Notes: generated from the sequence alone by a model not told the origin. Shown: positions 10,033 to 22,970, numbered from the stretch's first letter. The stretch: DNA of 64,000 nucleotides from Odontocerum albicorne (GCA_949825065.1 OX463845.1:25088728-25152727), one strand, 5' to 3'. Translations and numbers: made by a program.

Positions 10033-11985
10033 TAAGGTTGATCTATGCTCATACAGCATTGATCTATGCATTTTTTATATAAAAACTAAAAAATGTATTT
10101 TGGGGGTTTGGTCCTTTTAGAATTCGAGTATATGTGTTCAATTACAAAACATCACCAAGTTTCGATATCAAATAATTACCATATTATTGAATAGTTGTGA
10201 TTTTGAATAGAATTAACATGTGTCAAGAGATTTACGGACCAGTCTCAATATTGACATGTACCCATATGTAAATTTGGCACATGGAAATGTTCGCAAAAAT
10301 CCTATCGTATTTATAACCCATTACATGTCAGACGCGTAAATAATATTTCCGATTTTTTTTCATGGTATATTATTTGTAGGCAGGTTTTTATAAAACAGAA
10401 TTTATAGCTCTTGACTTGGATATTTTAGGATTTATTTATTTTTCCGTCCCTCCAAATGAATATGATCTTATGCGAAGTCAGGGTGGTTTAGAATATTTAC
10501 GATTTATTTCGTATATTTTTTTATCAAAAAAGTAAATAACGTATATCATGTTTTCAAAATCAATTCTTTAAGTTAAATCTTTATCAATATACTGCTGTAG
10601 TCGCTTCCTTTTTTTCACCTTATTCTAATTTGAAAATTCAACGTGAATATATACAAACTATTAAAAACGAGTTATTAATTTGATCAAATTCAACGTTACT
10701 TAACTAAACATATGGATATACACATATATGTATGCAAAAAAAAAACATCCTATATTTTATCGGATTTGAAATAATAATAAAAAAACATTACTTTACCATA
10801 AATGGGCGTGTCAAATGATTTTTCGAAGGGAATTTAAGTTTGAAATACGCATTTTGCTGATTTGATATTTTCATATACACATATATGTGATTGAGGCCCG
10901 GTTGAGGTTTCTTGCATGGGTACATGTCAATATTCATATTTATTCCATATTTTAATGAAACTGATAAAATGCATTTTGCAAGTCAAGTTCTTTTTGCTTA
11001 TATAAATCCATACATGAGAAAAATGCAAAAACAGCGTGTTTGGATTTGAATATGTGTAATCTGTCCTCCTTGCCTACCATTTAGGGGCTAATAAGTGATG
11101 AAGATCATAATATGCTTTCCTTCTTCGTTATGCTCTTTATAGAGCAGTCGTGATCATTAGACTTGATCTTGCGAGTTACTACAGAAATAATAATACGCCT
11201 TCATGTCTCGCGGTCAGCAGCATTTTTACCACTCTCGTGAAGTGGGCTGTTGGTTGTATAGCTTCCAGTTATATCCATCGTTTTGTTGTTCTACCTCCTG
11301 ATTGGGACACTTCTATTTTCCCTTGAACCACTAGTCTCACCATTGTATGTTATATTCCTGTATAATAATACGACCGAGGTTCCACAGAATTAACAGTTGT
11401 TTTATTGAAACCAAACACTCTTCAATTTGTAGTTCTTCTAGAATCAATGAATTTGTTCTTTGTAATACCTATATTTACTATATTCTAGATGCATCGTACA
11501 AGTATTTTAAAAGAACATGATGTTTAACGTGTTTCTTTCCTCTCCGCCATCCTCATGAATTTCGTTGAGATGAACAAATATTTGAACATGTTTTGCGACC
11601 ACGTATCTTCTTTAATTTACTTTTATCTGGTTGGTTGGAAGAGATTCTCATCTGTCAATAAGTCAGATAGGTTGTTTTTACAATAAAGTGTCAAATAAAT
11701 AAATGTATGTCTGGGAGACATTATGCTTTATTTTATACGATTTATATCATATACAATATATACGAGTATATATGAGAGTTTCAGTTTCATTCATGGATTG
11801 CTTTAAAATAAATTGGATATTGTTTTTAAATTAGCTTTAAACGTGAATATAATAAATAAATATATAATTTTTAAAATCGCATCGATTTAACGATTGCGTC
11901 CAGCAGTCATGAGTAAGAATATTCAATCAATTTGTTAAAGACAAAATGTAAGTGTGTCTAACACCAAATTTAATAATCACTCGGC
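10033..11985. other. unassigned AT-rich DNA with one distant inverted repeat
   Basis: No gene was supported. The 19-base word AATATTGACATGTACCCAT at 10,243-10,261 recurs in perfect reverse complement near 10,918-10,936. The match does not extend on either side, so these are not proven terminal repeats. Confidence 0.45.
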
Positions 11986-12150
11986 GACCTCCATGATCCA
12001 GTTAGGAAGACCTTTGTCTTCTACCCGAGGGCGTCAGATTCAAATTTTGATGGTACCCAAAAGTAAGGGAATCTGGTGTGGTTAAAAGAAGTCGTTTGAT
12101 GACAAAACTTGCAAACGCCAGACGCACTGTTATAAATAAAAGCGTAATAA
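11986..12150 (+). repeat. SINE-B copy, truncated
   Basis: The head starts GACCTCCATGATCCAGTTAG. A GTCAGATTCAAATTTTGATG B-box region and GGTACCC follow, then the SINE-B body start (GTGTGGTTAAAAGAAGTCGT and a GCAAACGCCAGACG block). The 3' half is absent. A LINE RT remnant begins about 50 bases downstream on the same strand. Confidence 0.7.
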
Positions 12151-12202
12151 AATACAATATGTGTCAGATCCCTATGCGCGGTGGTAATTGCGATATAGAG
12201 GC

Positions 12203-12905
12203 AAACCATGTTTGCAGATGATATGGCAATGCTAACAAAAAGTGAGGTAAAGACCTTTCAAGGAAAGGGTATCAAATTATCAAGAAATAAAGAAAAATCC
12301 ATATCGAAGACTGATTCGAGACTGTGATAATAAGTGACTTGCTAAGGAATTGCGAAGAGGTCAACGATTTTTTCTACCTAGGCGGTCTTATTTCGAGAAA
12401 TGGAGGATGTGAAGCAGAAAGAGAATGCCAAAATCAGCTGTGATAAGTTTGAAAAATATATGGACTACCGGTCTATACTCAGAAGAACCAAAGTCCGTAT
12501 ACTAAACTCTCAAGTATTTTCCATAGTACTGTATGGAGTGAAAACATGGATGATGAGAAATATGATATAGATAGATACCTTTGGGATGTGGTGTATGCTA
12601 CGAATCCAACTGACCGCAAGGCGCACCAATGTTTTTTCTGATTCATATCAGAGATTATCGAAAGATTTTCGATAACAAGCAGAAAAAGAATCCTGACGTA
12701 CTTTGGCCATGTTGCTAGAAATAATGATAAATGTCTGGTGATGATGGAGACGGTTGAGGGAAAGCGAGCAAGAGGAAGGGGTCCTATGAGATGGACGGAT
12801 CAAATAAAGGTAGATATGGAGACAGATGGTGCGCTGAGTTCAAGACATAGCAGAGGACCACGACGCTATACATTGAGTACGTGATGAAGTATGAAAGGTG
12901 TAAAT
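12203..12905 (+). pseudogene. LINE reverse-transcriptase C-terminal remnant
   Basis: Starts with FADDMAMLTKSE, the RT palm active-site block (xADD). A frame-broken YLGGLISRNGGCEAE follows, the connector segment common after the RT domain. Then come a degraded YGVKTW (near 12,530), RILTYFGHVARNNDKC and GKRARGRGPMRWTDQIK (about 12,690-12,805). The order is that of an endonuclease-RT non-LTR retrotransposon. The 5' part and the RT fingers are missing, and several frameshifts and stops interrupt it. The clade was not determined. Confidence 0.85.
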
Positions 12906-14582
12906 CAAATGGGTTGAGGATGAATATTAAAAATATGGTTATTGAGAGAGGATGGAAGTGTGTGTGTGTGTACGTATGTGTGTGAGTGTGCGTGCGCATG
13001 TGCGTGTGTGTGAAATAAAAGTGAATAGCAAAACATTAACATAAAGTTGACGAAATGATGAGTGATGTGTTTTATTTAATGGTTCTCGACTCGCTAGCTC
13101 GAATTAATGAACTGAAAATAATGTTATCCCTTGGCCAGTCTCTTTAATATATTGCATCACTAATGCGGAGGTGAAAATAATAGTACTGCATATACAAATG
13201 GAATGAAATTAATGTTCTACATGTCTTTAAAAAATATGAATTTCCAATATGTCCTATCGCTGTCGGCTTTTTACTGTTTCAATATATTTGATGACGCCTA
13301 CTGATTTTTAGAGGGTTAAAAAACTTGACGTGAAGAACTAAGCTAAATTAACATATTGTCCATACATAATATATTATTTGTATAGAATAGTCTCGACTGG
13401 ATGCTGACGAGGGAGTGATAATCCGGTTGTGTCGGATATATCAGGACAGTAAAATGCCAAGGAGGGCGCGTGGCCCATGCAGGAATGTGGATGTGGGTGG
13501 AGCGACGTGTGACAGTTGACAACCGTAGAAAGGCGACCTTTCCGAGAAGATTTGTGAGTATAGCCGAGGAGCACATTTGTAACGACATTATTGTTTGACA
13601 AATAGACCCTGCAGGTGTCACTGGAATTTTCTAAATAATTGTATAATCTCTTAATGGAGTGGTGTGAAGTTTATTGAGAACTAGTAGTTTGAATAATTAA
13701 GATATTTGGGAAGAATTTTTCAACAAGATTTTTAATTCTTTGTCACGTTTCTAGAATGAAGAAAATATACAAAATTTGTCTACTTGAATGTGGTGAAACT
13801 TTTTTCTTCTTATCATAAATTTGCTCGTGTGATTTTACTAATGACAAGTTGTGGGTAGTGTTCTACAGATTATCATGTTTCGAGTTGTAGCAAATTAGAC
13901 AAGTCGAAATCCATTATTGTTTATTGTCATGCAGACTGAAACTCTCAACAGTTGGTTTAAGAAAGGTTTTTTTCCATATCTCGCATTTAGGTTTCCAAAT
14001 AAATTAATATGGAATTAAAGTGGAAATATACAATTATTTTTAAGTGCAGCGATTTCATATTAGTTTAGTTTCCTCAAATGTTCTTTTTTTATTGAGATAA
14101 ATTGTTTTATTGTTCCGTCGGTTCGATCTATCACTTGTTCGAGATTTTAATAAATTTTGATTTGTTGCAAGTAATTTGAATAATCATTAGTGTAGCCTAC
14201 AAATTTATTGGACCATCAACTTTCGCAAATTGGTTTTGCCTCAATCCTTGTATTGATTTTCTTTAACTATCCATTTATCACCTCTTTTGCTTTATTTTGT
14301 ATTTTTACGTTTTAAGTAATAAAGTGATGACACACTTTATCAATTGGTAGTAATCGTCTTATTCTCAAGCATTTGATTGTCGTTGTAGAAGGATCAACAA
14401 GTTTTATTTCCGTATTGAATCTAAGGGAGTATCATAAATACATTATTTAGTATTCAAAGTATTTTAATACTCAAGGATAAAAAATAAGGAGAAAATGAAG
14501 ATTATTTAAACTTTCATAAGAAATACAAATATATAGACTTGACAGTTGTGATTGGCGATACAGCAAAGTTGTTAAATTTAAT
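12906..14582. other. unassigned DNA with a short GT-rich tract
   Basis: A (TG)n-rich tract lies at about 12,956-13,012. Region 13,400-13,600 is less AT-rich and has two overlapping minus-strand ORFs of 75-92 codons with no family I recognise. No splice-supported gene was seen. Confidence 0.4.
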
Positions 14583-14621
14583 CTCCGCTGCTGTAAGGCA
14601 TGATGCCTTACAGCAGCGGAG
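14583..14621. repeat. perfect 39-base palindrome
   Basis: Arms of 19 bases (CTCCGCTGCTGTAAGGCAT and its complement) surround one central base. The word GCATGATGCCTTAC then recurs at 14,622-14,635. The GC-rich arms in an AT-rich setting make a stable hairpin. It could be a cruciform-prone site, a terminator-like fold, or a repeat-element end. Confidence 0.9.
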
Positions 14622-14639
14622 GCATGATGCCTTACATCA

Positions 14640-14755
14640 TGTCGGTGGCAGAAAAAATACCACATGAATCAGAGGATAGGGTGAGCTGGGTAAGAACTGT
14701 CAATAGTCAACTATGGAACCAAAATAGGCTAAAGATGATGATGCTGTATAATTTA
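14640..14755 (+). pseudogene. possible LINE 3'-terminal fragment
   Basis: One frame reads ESEDRVSWVRTVNSQLWNQN and is followed by GATGATGATG. This resembles the DRxxW end and (GAT)n tail of RTE-like LINEs. The match is short, so this is tentative. Confidence 0.35.
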
Positions 14756-15111
14756 TGGTATAGAAATTAAGTGGATAGTAATAAACGTTCATTAGATCAC
14801 GTTTTAAAATATAATCCAGCTGTTTTGGCTTTACTTTTCTTAATGCTGTTTATTTATTGGATAAAGAAAATGTTAAACAGGTTTCATTACAGTACTATAG
14901 TAGTATTATGGAGGTACATCACTATATCTGGGGCATACTTTAAACCTTGGAGACTACGAAGTAGTCGAAATAGAAAGAAGACGAGCAAGAATTTGGAAAG
15001 TTATTTCTACCTTAGAAATTCCAAAATTCCCGCTATATATAAAGAAAATTTTGTTCGTTTCAACCCATTTTTCCTATTTTTTCTTTAGAAATCTGGATAT
15101 TTACAAGGCGT

Positions 15112-15440
15112 AGTGTGCAGAAAATGACTATGACTCAGATAACTACGAAAAGGAGGGTGCTGAACATACAGTTAAGGGATCGGAAAACAAATGATTGGAT
15201 TAGAGAACAAACCTAAGTAACAAATGTAATTAAAAAATCGCTACACAAAAAAGGAACTTGGCGGGTTACGTCTTCCGATACTCTACTAATAGATGGACTA
15301 CAAAAACCCTAAATTAGAGATTTAGAACTGACATGAGAAGTGTAGTCAGACAAGATAGTCTGATGATATTGGACAGATGGTGGGCAGAACATTGGAAAAT
15401 AGATGCTGTGAATAGACAAGGGAGATGTTTATATCCAACA
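15112..15440 (+). pseudogene. LINE reverse-transcriptase C-terminal remnant (second type)
   Basis: Two frames together give RRVLNIQLRDRKTNDWIREQ, then (shifted) RNLAGYVFRYSTNRWTTKTL. These correspond to the LxxRIxNxxIR and WAGHVxRxxxxRWT blocks near the end of many arthropod endonuclease-RT elements. Stops and at least one frameshift lie between them. It differs from the FGHV / GRGRP family at 12.7 and 33.8 kb, so a second LINE lineage is implied. Confidence 0.7.
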
Positions 15441-15579
15441 TTATGTTAGATACAAATAGCTAATGATAATGACCATAATATTCTCAATCTGTATGACTTC
15501 ACGAATCGAAATACTGAAAAATTAAACCTTCGAAGAGATTTATTTTAAGCAAAATAAATTAAAAATCCTTCATAATACG

Positions 15580-15690
15580 AGCGTATGCATTACGAGGTGT
15601 ATGAATGTGACAGAAGAGAAATTTGTGTTTAAGGATAGAAAAAAATGGACATTTGTTCTTTTTGCTAGGGAAATGGCGTGATGGCGATGA
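15580..15690 (+). pseudogene. LINE 3' tail fragment
   Basis: A frame with MNVTEEKFVFKDRKKW, then GGGAAATGGCGTGATG, parallels the terminal DVEEAKxVCRDRxxW plus short 3' UTR seen at 34.1, 54.8 and 56.4 kb. It abuts a SINE-A copy. Confidence 0.65.
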
Positions 15691-15907
15691 TGTATTATTC
15701 TACACTGTATTTCACTCTCGTTATAAACAGAACAACCTGGTGGATTAATTACCAGGTGGCAATTTCTCCCAACCAATCAGAAATATGTTAAAGATACATT
15801 AAGGGGACCTAATATTGAAATTTTATTTAAAATAAATTGGATTACAACAAAAATCGAAACTTCAATCCCCGGGTTCGAAGCTCTTAACAACTAGGCCAGG
15901 GAGGTAG
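15691..15907 (-). repeat. SINE-A copy
   Basis: On the minus strand the head CTCCCTGGCCTAGTTGTTAA and the B box GGTTCGAAG-like segment are followed by the body and then TCTGATTGGTTGGGAGAAAT. The tail has GCCACCTGGTAATTAATCC and GGTTGTTCTGTTTATAACG. It is full length but decayed. Confidence 0.8.
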
Positions 15908-18169
15908 TCGGAGATGATGATGATAATACAATATTAAAAACTTATATTTCCTAAAAACATTTTTAAGTCCCTGCGTAAATCGAAGAGCTTGCATTTTTAT
16001 TATATATATTAAGTACAGACTGCCTAGTTATTTTGTAAGGATAATAAAATTGAAATTGAAACCACAATCGCCCGCATTAGTTATTATTGTAGCCGTGGTA
16101 AGCTACTGAAGTCACTAAAATTTGTCATAATGCGATAACTATAACAAAGTTTTTAAATTAAATGTAAAAATACATTTTTCACAATAAATATGTCTGGATA
16201 TAGCTACTAGTATATAGTCTTTATATAGTCTTCTGTACATTAAAATAAACCATCAAATCGATTGTTAAACGATTTTGCGTAAATTTATTTTATAACCGAA
16301 TTGGAAAGAACTGATTTTTTCTTTCTCGTTTTTTTGACGTTCACCCATCAAAGTGTTCTTCGGCATAACATACTCGTAGCTGTAAATAAATATAACAAAA
16401 ATAACATTCGACATTTTAATACATACTTATAAAGCAAGAAACAATTATTGAAAATTTTCACGTATCGCATGAACTAGTGATATTTGTTTTACGTTTTTTA
16501 AATTTATTTCAATGTTTTACAATGAAATTTATAAAGTACTCTATTGCCTAACTAGGTGTATAGGCGTATACCCGTTCTGAGACACAGTTGCTTAAAAGCA
16601 ATTATACATTTTTCTCACATTTCAAGCATTACTGTTTGTAACGAGTTATATTCGAAAAGAAAACAGTTCATTTGACTTGAGTGGCTTTGTTGGTCTGTCT
16701 TAATAATAGGGCATGAGTATTCGATTTTTTAAAAAGGGTTCCTGTCTTCTTTAAAAATCTTATTGGTCGATTGGCAGATATTTTCACATGGCAGTAAGCC
16801 CGCGAAATTGTACTGTACGCAACGAAACTGTATTAGAATTCAATACAATAATACATTAGAATATGTGAAGGCTGGATTATTTCAGGTAGCAAGATAGTTG
16901 AACTTATGAGAATTTTTTGAAAATATGGAAATTTCGAATGATCCTTAAAAGTATTAAATCCTTGTGTATGCATGGAAAGAGTTTTTATTCTTCTCGTTGT
17001 TTGCTCTCTATCCTCCTTTCAATTTATACGTTATTTGTGACATTTTTAAATAAATGAAATTTATCGATATACTTGAATCCAAAAGCGATCCCTTATCGAT
17101 TGATAAACTTTGGTTTAATGTACCTGACAATAATTTACGCCATTGTGAATTAAGATTATATCTACGAACTGAGATATTAAGAGCGTTACCACTCTCAAAT
17201 GGAATGACCTTATTGAACGAATTTCCAGATATTGATATCTTCCATATATCGGGAGATAAATTGATAATTGAGCTTATTAATAAACTTTGTCACTTAACTT
17301 AGTCCCTTTACTGGGAAGCATGAATAATTAAATGCGCCCTGTTGATATTATTTTTAGATTTTTATCTGTCATATTTTATCTCTTCTTATATTATTCCTTT
17401 TATTTAATGTTATTAGGTTACTTGTATTAAATATAAAATTCATTTATATTTGGACATCACCTTTGCACAATCTCCAAATCAAAAGTTTTCTAGTTAGAGA
17501 AGTGTCTGATCTAGGTACGCTCCTGTTTCAGTCATTACTTATACATGGTAGAGTAAGTACAAGCAGGATTACGGCACGAGACTCTGCATTATTGGAGAGG
17601 CTAATTGGTAATGGATGCTCACCGCAGCCGGATTACGGGCTGGAGTGGAGCAAAACAGCTGGGATCCTTCAGGATTGATCTACTTACACGATAGACTTAC
17701 AATGTCGACACTCGGAGAGATATATCTATTCATTAGCATGAAAGGTGTCCTCTGTGTTTAACACTTTAGAGGACTCTGACTTGAGAAAGACTTTTAAAAT
17801 CGGGTGACCCAGTTTTTAGTAAAGGTTATATGCAAATTTACTATTAAAGTTGAAAACTTAAAAAACTAGTAGAGATTGAGAGAGTTTTAAAAAAAATTCT
17901 ATGCTTATTTTAAAAATTCCTACTGACATTGGTTTATTTTGAATTATAAAGCATGCTTAGGATTTCTAAGTGACTTAGTTCTACAGATTAAAACTAAAAA
18001 CATGTTTCAACTTCATTTGTATGTTATTCTTGGTAAGATTTTTGGCTTTCTCTCGGGGGTTCCAAAACATGGTCTGAGACTGATATAGAGATCATCGATG
18101 AGGCGATTGTTACATTACTTATGCGCTGGTCGTTGTTGTTGCTGGGTTTTGTAGCTGAGATCCTTTCAG
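15908..18169. other. unassigned DNA
   Basis: Mostly AT-rich. An 82-codon ORF at 17,054-17,302 (+) has fairly normal amino-acid composition (starts MKFIDILESKSDPLSIDKLW), but I know no family for it and see no splice or poly-A support. A less AT-rich patch at 17,505-17,700 holds a 71-codon ORF that I also cannot assign. Confidence 0.35.
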
Positions 18170-18410
18170 AGAGCTGTTTATCCACGTTGATCATGTGACC
18201 TTCTGTAAGAGAACAGCACAATCCTTAATGCGCATTTCCTTCCGTCGACTTTACGGACATGTACATCCCAATAAGTCGTATGGTTTCTCATACGTCTAAC
18301 TGTTGAGAGGTAATCAGCTGGAGAACAGATAGCTCTCCATCTTCCACGATCTTGAGTCACCTGCTCCCAGTATTCAGGTCCTCTACGCAACGTTAGCGAC
18401 TCCCGTAGAC
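18170..18410 (-). pseudogene. LINE 3'-end fragment
   Basis: The minus strand reads EYWEQVTQDRGRWRAICSP. The (A/T)QDRxRWR motif is the usual last coding block of RTE-like and related LINEs. The similar minus-strand block VIQDRSRWRDIV lies at 30.1 kb. Surrounding frames are broken. Confidence 0.6.
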
Positions 18411-20267
18411 TGTTTTTATAGAGCTTTATTCTCTAACTGACTTCGCTTACCTATTATTTCCCTGTATATGACGAGTTTTGGGAGTCTGAGTTTGTATCAC
18501 ATGTCTAGTTGACCTCAATTTCCCTACCCAATTGTACCAAACCTAATGACTCGATCTATAAAATACAGTGTTATGTTTCATTCCGACCACGCTTTTCAGC
18601 ATCTTCGCAACATCAATGTGGATATACCGAGAAGAATCACATGAATTACTCTCTACTCTTGGTGGTAACTACGGTCACTGAAGGGTGCTTGAGGAATAAA
18701 GGTTGTTGTTGAACGATTCCTCGGAAAATTACGTGCCTTTTTACTATATATATATGTTATAATAATTTTTTATCAAGGCTTAATATATTGACATTATTAA
18801 GATTTTTATTTCATAATAAATAATGAAATAATAATGTCTATGAGTCTGGAAAGTTCCAGTGAAATACGTCAATTTCTCAACTCAGAGTAGATACAATCTC
18901 TTAGTTAGTTATGTAAATTGATTCAAATCTCGAAAAACACTTTTAAATAAGCACTTCAACTTTTTTGGAAGTCAATTTCGTTTCTATTTTTTATTTGTCA
19001 TCGTCTACAAAACTTGGAGCCAAACGCTGGAAATATTTATAATTTAAATAAATTTATTTTGACAATTTCCAATTCTTTTTACAAGCTGGTTAACAAGACT
19101 CTCTTAACAAAAATATACTTGAATACTAATTTCCAAAAGAGAAAAATAACTACACGGCCTTATTTCATTTCAAAATTATGTAAATACGCATTATTTAAAT
19201 TTTGTTGAGTAGGTACTTTGTTTTTGACATGTTGATATTAGGTTGAAAATGTCGATTGTCCATGAAAATTTATGCAGCGATATTTGAGGAAATATCTGTT
19301 CTTGAATACAACTTGTTTATTTGGATGTCAATTTTGAAAAATAAAATTGAAGGAGGCGGAGAAATCGAAGGAATTGTCAAAAAGGATGAACAGAAGTCGT
19401 CAAGTGTTAGTAGCAGAGTTTACCACTTGATCGATACCCAATGGTGACTGAATGTTTTATATTGACATAAAATACATGTTTGAGGATACTCATAAAATAT
19501 GTTGGGAGAAATTGGAAGCAGAATATTCTATACTGAGAGCTGCGGAAGTCTTTGAATGAAGCCTACGTCCCAACACTGAACACAGCACGGATGGTGAACA
19601 TGGATAAACCAAAACACTATATCTGGAAAAAAATATTTTTTATTCAACCTAAAGAAGCTTTGTCAGTAGATAATTAAGTAACCTTTGCTCCTATTATCAA
19701 CATCACCGTTGTTTTCTGTTTGCCTGTTACATCTATTCAAGTTTTTCTTAACACAAGTGCTCTAGTTTCTTCCTTAAACTCGCTTTTCTGAGTTGGCATT
19801 GGGAACTGTTTTTGGCATTCATACGACATGCTCTATCACTGCAATTCAAACTTCTATTTTTTATTAGAACGTTTCATGTTAAGTATTCCTCGAATTTTAT
19901 TATTTTTACTTTATCTACAAGTGACACCTCCACTAATTCTAGGAGAAATCCTATACGAGTATTTGCCGTTTCGACTCTCGACCAGCTCCTTTCATTTAGA
20001 TTCTATGTGAAGCGCTCATAATTGAAATGAGTGAAGTGAAAAAGTTCTGTATACTCTAATTTTTGTATCACATTCGATACATGGTTTATTCTAATTCAGG
20101 AAATTATCATGCGTTTGATCAATTTAGTGTTGTTATTTTGTAAGTTCCTTTTAACATTCATAATATTAGAAATGTAATTATCTAATTTCATTTTTATAAA
20201 AATAATTTTGTATCGCATTATACTTTCGTTTTGCACATATTAAACTTAGTTCTGTTTTGCCAGGTTT
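18411..20267. other. unassigned AT-rich DNA
   Basis: No gene supported. Around 19,545-19,625 a frame reads NEAYVPTLNTARMVNMDKPK, which may be TE-derived, but I could not assign it. Confidence 0.35.
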
Positions 20268-20443
20268 TTACAGTACAATGCGGTAGGTTTATTTAAAGAT
20301 AGCGATTGTTGTCAATCAATCAGAAAAAGGTTACAGATACCTTGAGTGAAAACCCGACTGAAACCCTTTTTAAAACAAAGTTACCAAAGGGAATTGAACC
20401 CACAACCCTCTAGATTAAATATTAACTAATTATACCACGAATT
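20268..20443 (-). repeat. SINE-A copy, decayed
   Basis: On the minus strand a head with a weak A box (TGGTATAATTAGTTAATAT) and the B box GGGTTCAATTCCC is followed by GGTTTCAGTCGGGTTTTCAC. The tail then has TCTGATTGATTGACAACAAT. The order matches other SINE-A copies. Confidence 0.7.
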
Positions 20444-20805
20444 CAGACGGTTTTGATATTTATTGATTGACTTTTGGTCACTTAATTTACAAAATAACTT
20501 ATGTTACAATAAAATAAGTATTTTTGAAACATTATTTAGACAGAAAAAAAATGAATGAGAGTCACAAATATTTTCGAATAAGATGCCAATATGCATAAAT
20601 AAATTATATATTCATATAATATTCTATATCATTTGTGCACATAATTGTGGTCAATTGTTAGTTTTCTACCAATAAAATTTTATGTTAGTATGAAAATTAA
20701 TACAAATAACATAAATTCAAAAGTCTGTTGTAGATAGTGATTTATGTTAACTTTCGGGAAAATGCTGAGTTCAATGCTTGTTCCATTTCACATTAAATTA
20801 TTTAC

Positions 20806-20970
20806 GACTTCTGTGACCTCGATGGAATCGAACCCCTCGTTTCTCTCCCGGGGGTCAAGGGGTTCGATTGCCGATTGGACAAAAAAATCGGCTATACATT
20901 TTCTGGTTGGTTGGGAGAAATAGTCACACGGTTATAAGTCTACCATATTATCCTGTACAACTTCAGTATT
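20806..20970 (+). repeat. SINE-A copy, internally deleted
   Basis: The head begins GACTTCTGTGACCTCGATGG and has a B box GGGGTTCGATTGCCGATTGG. Most of the central body is missing: the B box is followed almost at once by TTCTGGTTGGTTGGGAGAAA and a GTCACACGGTTATAAGTC tail. A partial extra B-box-like GAATCGAACCCC lies inside the head. Confidence 0.75.
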
Positions 20971-21834
20971 AAAGGTTTTTATTATAAATATTTTCTTAAG
21001 GTTTATATTCTTAACATGTCCGTAATTGACTGTTTAATATAAAATGTAAATTAAAGGGTTTGTATGTTACACGTTCAATAACAGAAAAAGAAAACTTATA
21101 CATCGTTTATTCGCAATTATGTGACGCTCCAAGAGAGCTTTATTATTAAATTTATAAAAGCAAACTTACAAGCGCCACTAAATAAATAAAGGTTGAATAA
21201 TGTCTGACAATCCCAAGGAGGCTGAAGGGCGAGGATAATATTAATCCTATATTTTAGATAGTATTTTTCTGAAGTCTGTAAGAGACAGATACTCGCATAT
21301 AAGACATCATGATGAGACGTCTTTCGAGTTTCCTCCAGGCATCACCCACACTCTTAAAGTGAGTGATTATAACAACCATCGTCTTCGAGCTGGTTCGACC
21401 ACAGCTTTTAAATACTTGAAGTGTCAGTCTATGAACCAGCCTCGAGAGGTATTTTATGATGTCTTTGAACTTGGTTTTCTACGATTTCCTTGGGTTCGGT
21501 GTTGCTAGCAATTTTTTTTGGAAACACACTTTGTCATGTTCTTTTTTTGGAGTATTTTTGTAGATGCATTTAGATTATAACCGATTTCGACCCTGAAGGG
21601 ATTCTTAAGTCATATTCACAGCTAAAATAATGATCTTTTTAAATTTCTATGGGTTTTCTCGCAATTTGCAGATATTAGTGCTTCTTTGGAGTGATGACAC
21701 GTATTTTGTCAAATTTAATCAAACGATTAGTGTATTCTTGCATTGCACGTTAATATATCGCTTATTTATGCGTGTTCTGAAATGCGTGTCTTAATGTGCC
21801 TTTTGATAAATCTAGTATAATTAAAGCTTCTAGT
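20971..21834. other. unassigned DNA
   Basis: About 21,290-21,500 is less AT-rich and may be old element sequence. No motif firm enough to name was found. Confidence 0.35.
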
Positions 21835-21970
21835 GACTAGTCTATTTGTCTTTCGCTGTCCTGAGGTGGCGGGAGACACTGTACCGACCAGCGACAATAA
21901 TCTACAGTCTATTTGTCTTTAACTGACTTGAGGCGGAAGATGTTCTACTGACTAGTGATAATAATCTATA
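21835..21970 (+). repeat. diverged 67-bp tandem duplication
   Basis: TCTATTTGTCTTT begins copies at 21,841 and 21,908. Each continues through a CTGAGGYGG or CTTGAGGCGG block to GACAATAATCTA or GATAATAATCTA. The copies are clearly diverged, so the duplication is old. Confidence 0.75.
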
Positions 21971-22192
21971 TAAACAACTGTTTTACTGACCAGGGTAAGT
22001 GGAAGACTATTAGTAGGACAAAGAGGTGGTAGAGATTGTGATGAATGACGTTTATTGGAATACAAATAAATTTTGGATTCTCACTAACCTTCTAGAGAAA
22101 ATAAATTTTAACTTAAAAGAAATGTTCATAAAAATGCTCCACGATAAAGACGAAAATGTTCCAGTTCAGAAGACAGGATTAGTCCGATATCA

Positions 22193-22442
22193 AACACGAA
22201 AGGTTTCCTTGACATGGCTCCTTGATTAGACACTGACTTGAGCATAATTTATAACGTTTAATCGCTCACATTGACAAGGGGCACCCTTTCAAAAGAAACA
22301 TTTCGGAATTGCACACGCTTTGATGGGTGGAAATTCTTTTCCTAACCCTTTTATCAATTCGACTAACTTGAGGGAGGACAAGTTTCGAGCAAGGAATTCG
22401 CCTGGAACACGAAGGGTTTCGTTGACATGGTCCTGTGATTAG
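22193..22442 (+). repeat. direct repeats in an unassigned decayed element
   Basis: AACACGAAAGGTTTCCTTGA at 22,193 recurs as AACACGAAGGGTTTCGTTGA at 22,405, each followed by CATGG, CCT and GATTAGA. CTTGAGG-type words occur nearby (22,369). Together with the 67-bp duplication just upstream this may be a decayed LTR-type element, but no LTR boundary was found. Confidence 0.5.
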
Positions 22443-22970
22443 AATTATTAAACCATTTTCTACGGGCTGTGTGGAGCGGAGCGGTGACTCACAGATGGTG
22501 ATGCATGAAAAAGGGGAGTTTTTAGAATTATTTGAATAATTCTTTCATTACTTTAAGGGGCTTAAATAATTAAAAACAAAAAACGGTTTTAACTCTCGTA
22601 TATTTTATGTTGAGTTTCTGTTGGAATCAAAATGAGTTTTTTTTTGAGGAAAAGTTCTTGCTGTCCTATCGCTAACCACTATACAAAATATGTCAAAATT
22701 TCATACCTATTCTACGACATTGATTACCTCCGCGGTACATTTTGAAATGGATGCTATACTCGTATTTAGATTACACTTTTCTTTAGTTTACTCTTTTCGA
22801 GAGGTTGTAGAACTTTTGAAATAATTTTGGTCATAAAAAAAACACTGTATTATCATCAAACGCATTGTCACTACCTATAGGCTTTTCATTTAGAAACAAT
22901 CCATAACACATTGTCTAAGACATTGTGTAAAATACCTAATGTACGAGTACCATTGATCAAAACATCTAAT

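Noticed and set aside
14771..15088. 105-codon ORF starting at a GTG
   Set aside because: A GTG start is not expected in a nuclear gene, and it runs up to a LINE remnant without any domain.
17054..17302. 82-codon ORF with normal amino-acid composition
   Set aside because: It is suggestive, but there is no recognised family or supporting signal; kept only as a remark in the spacer entry.
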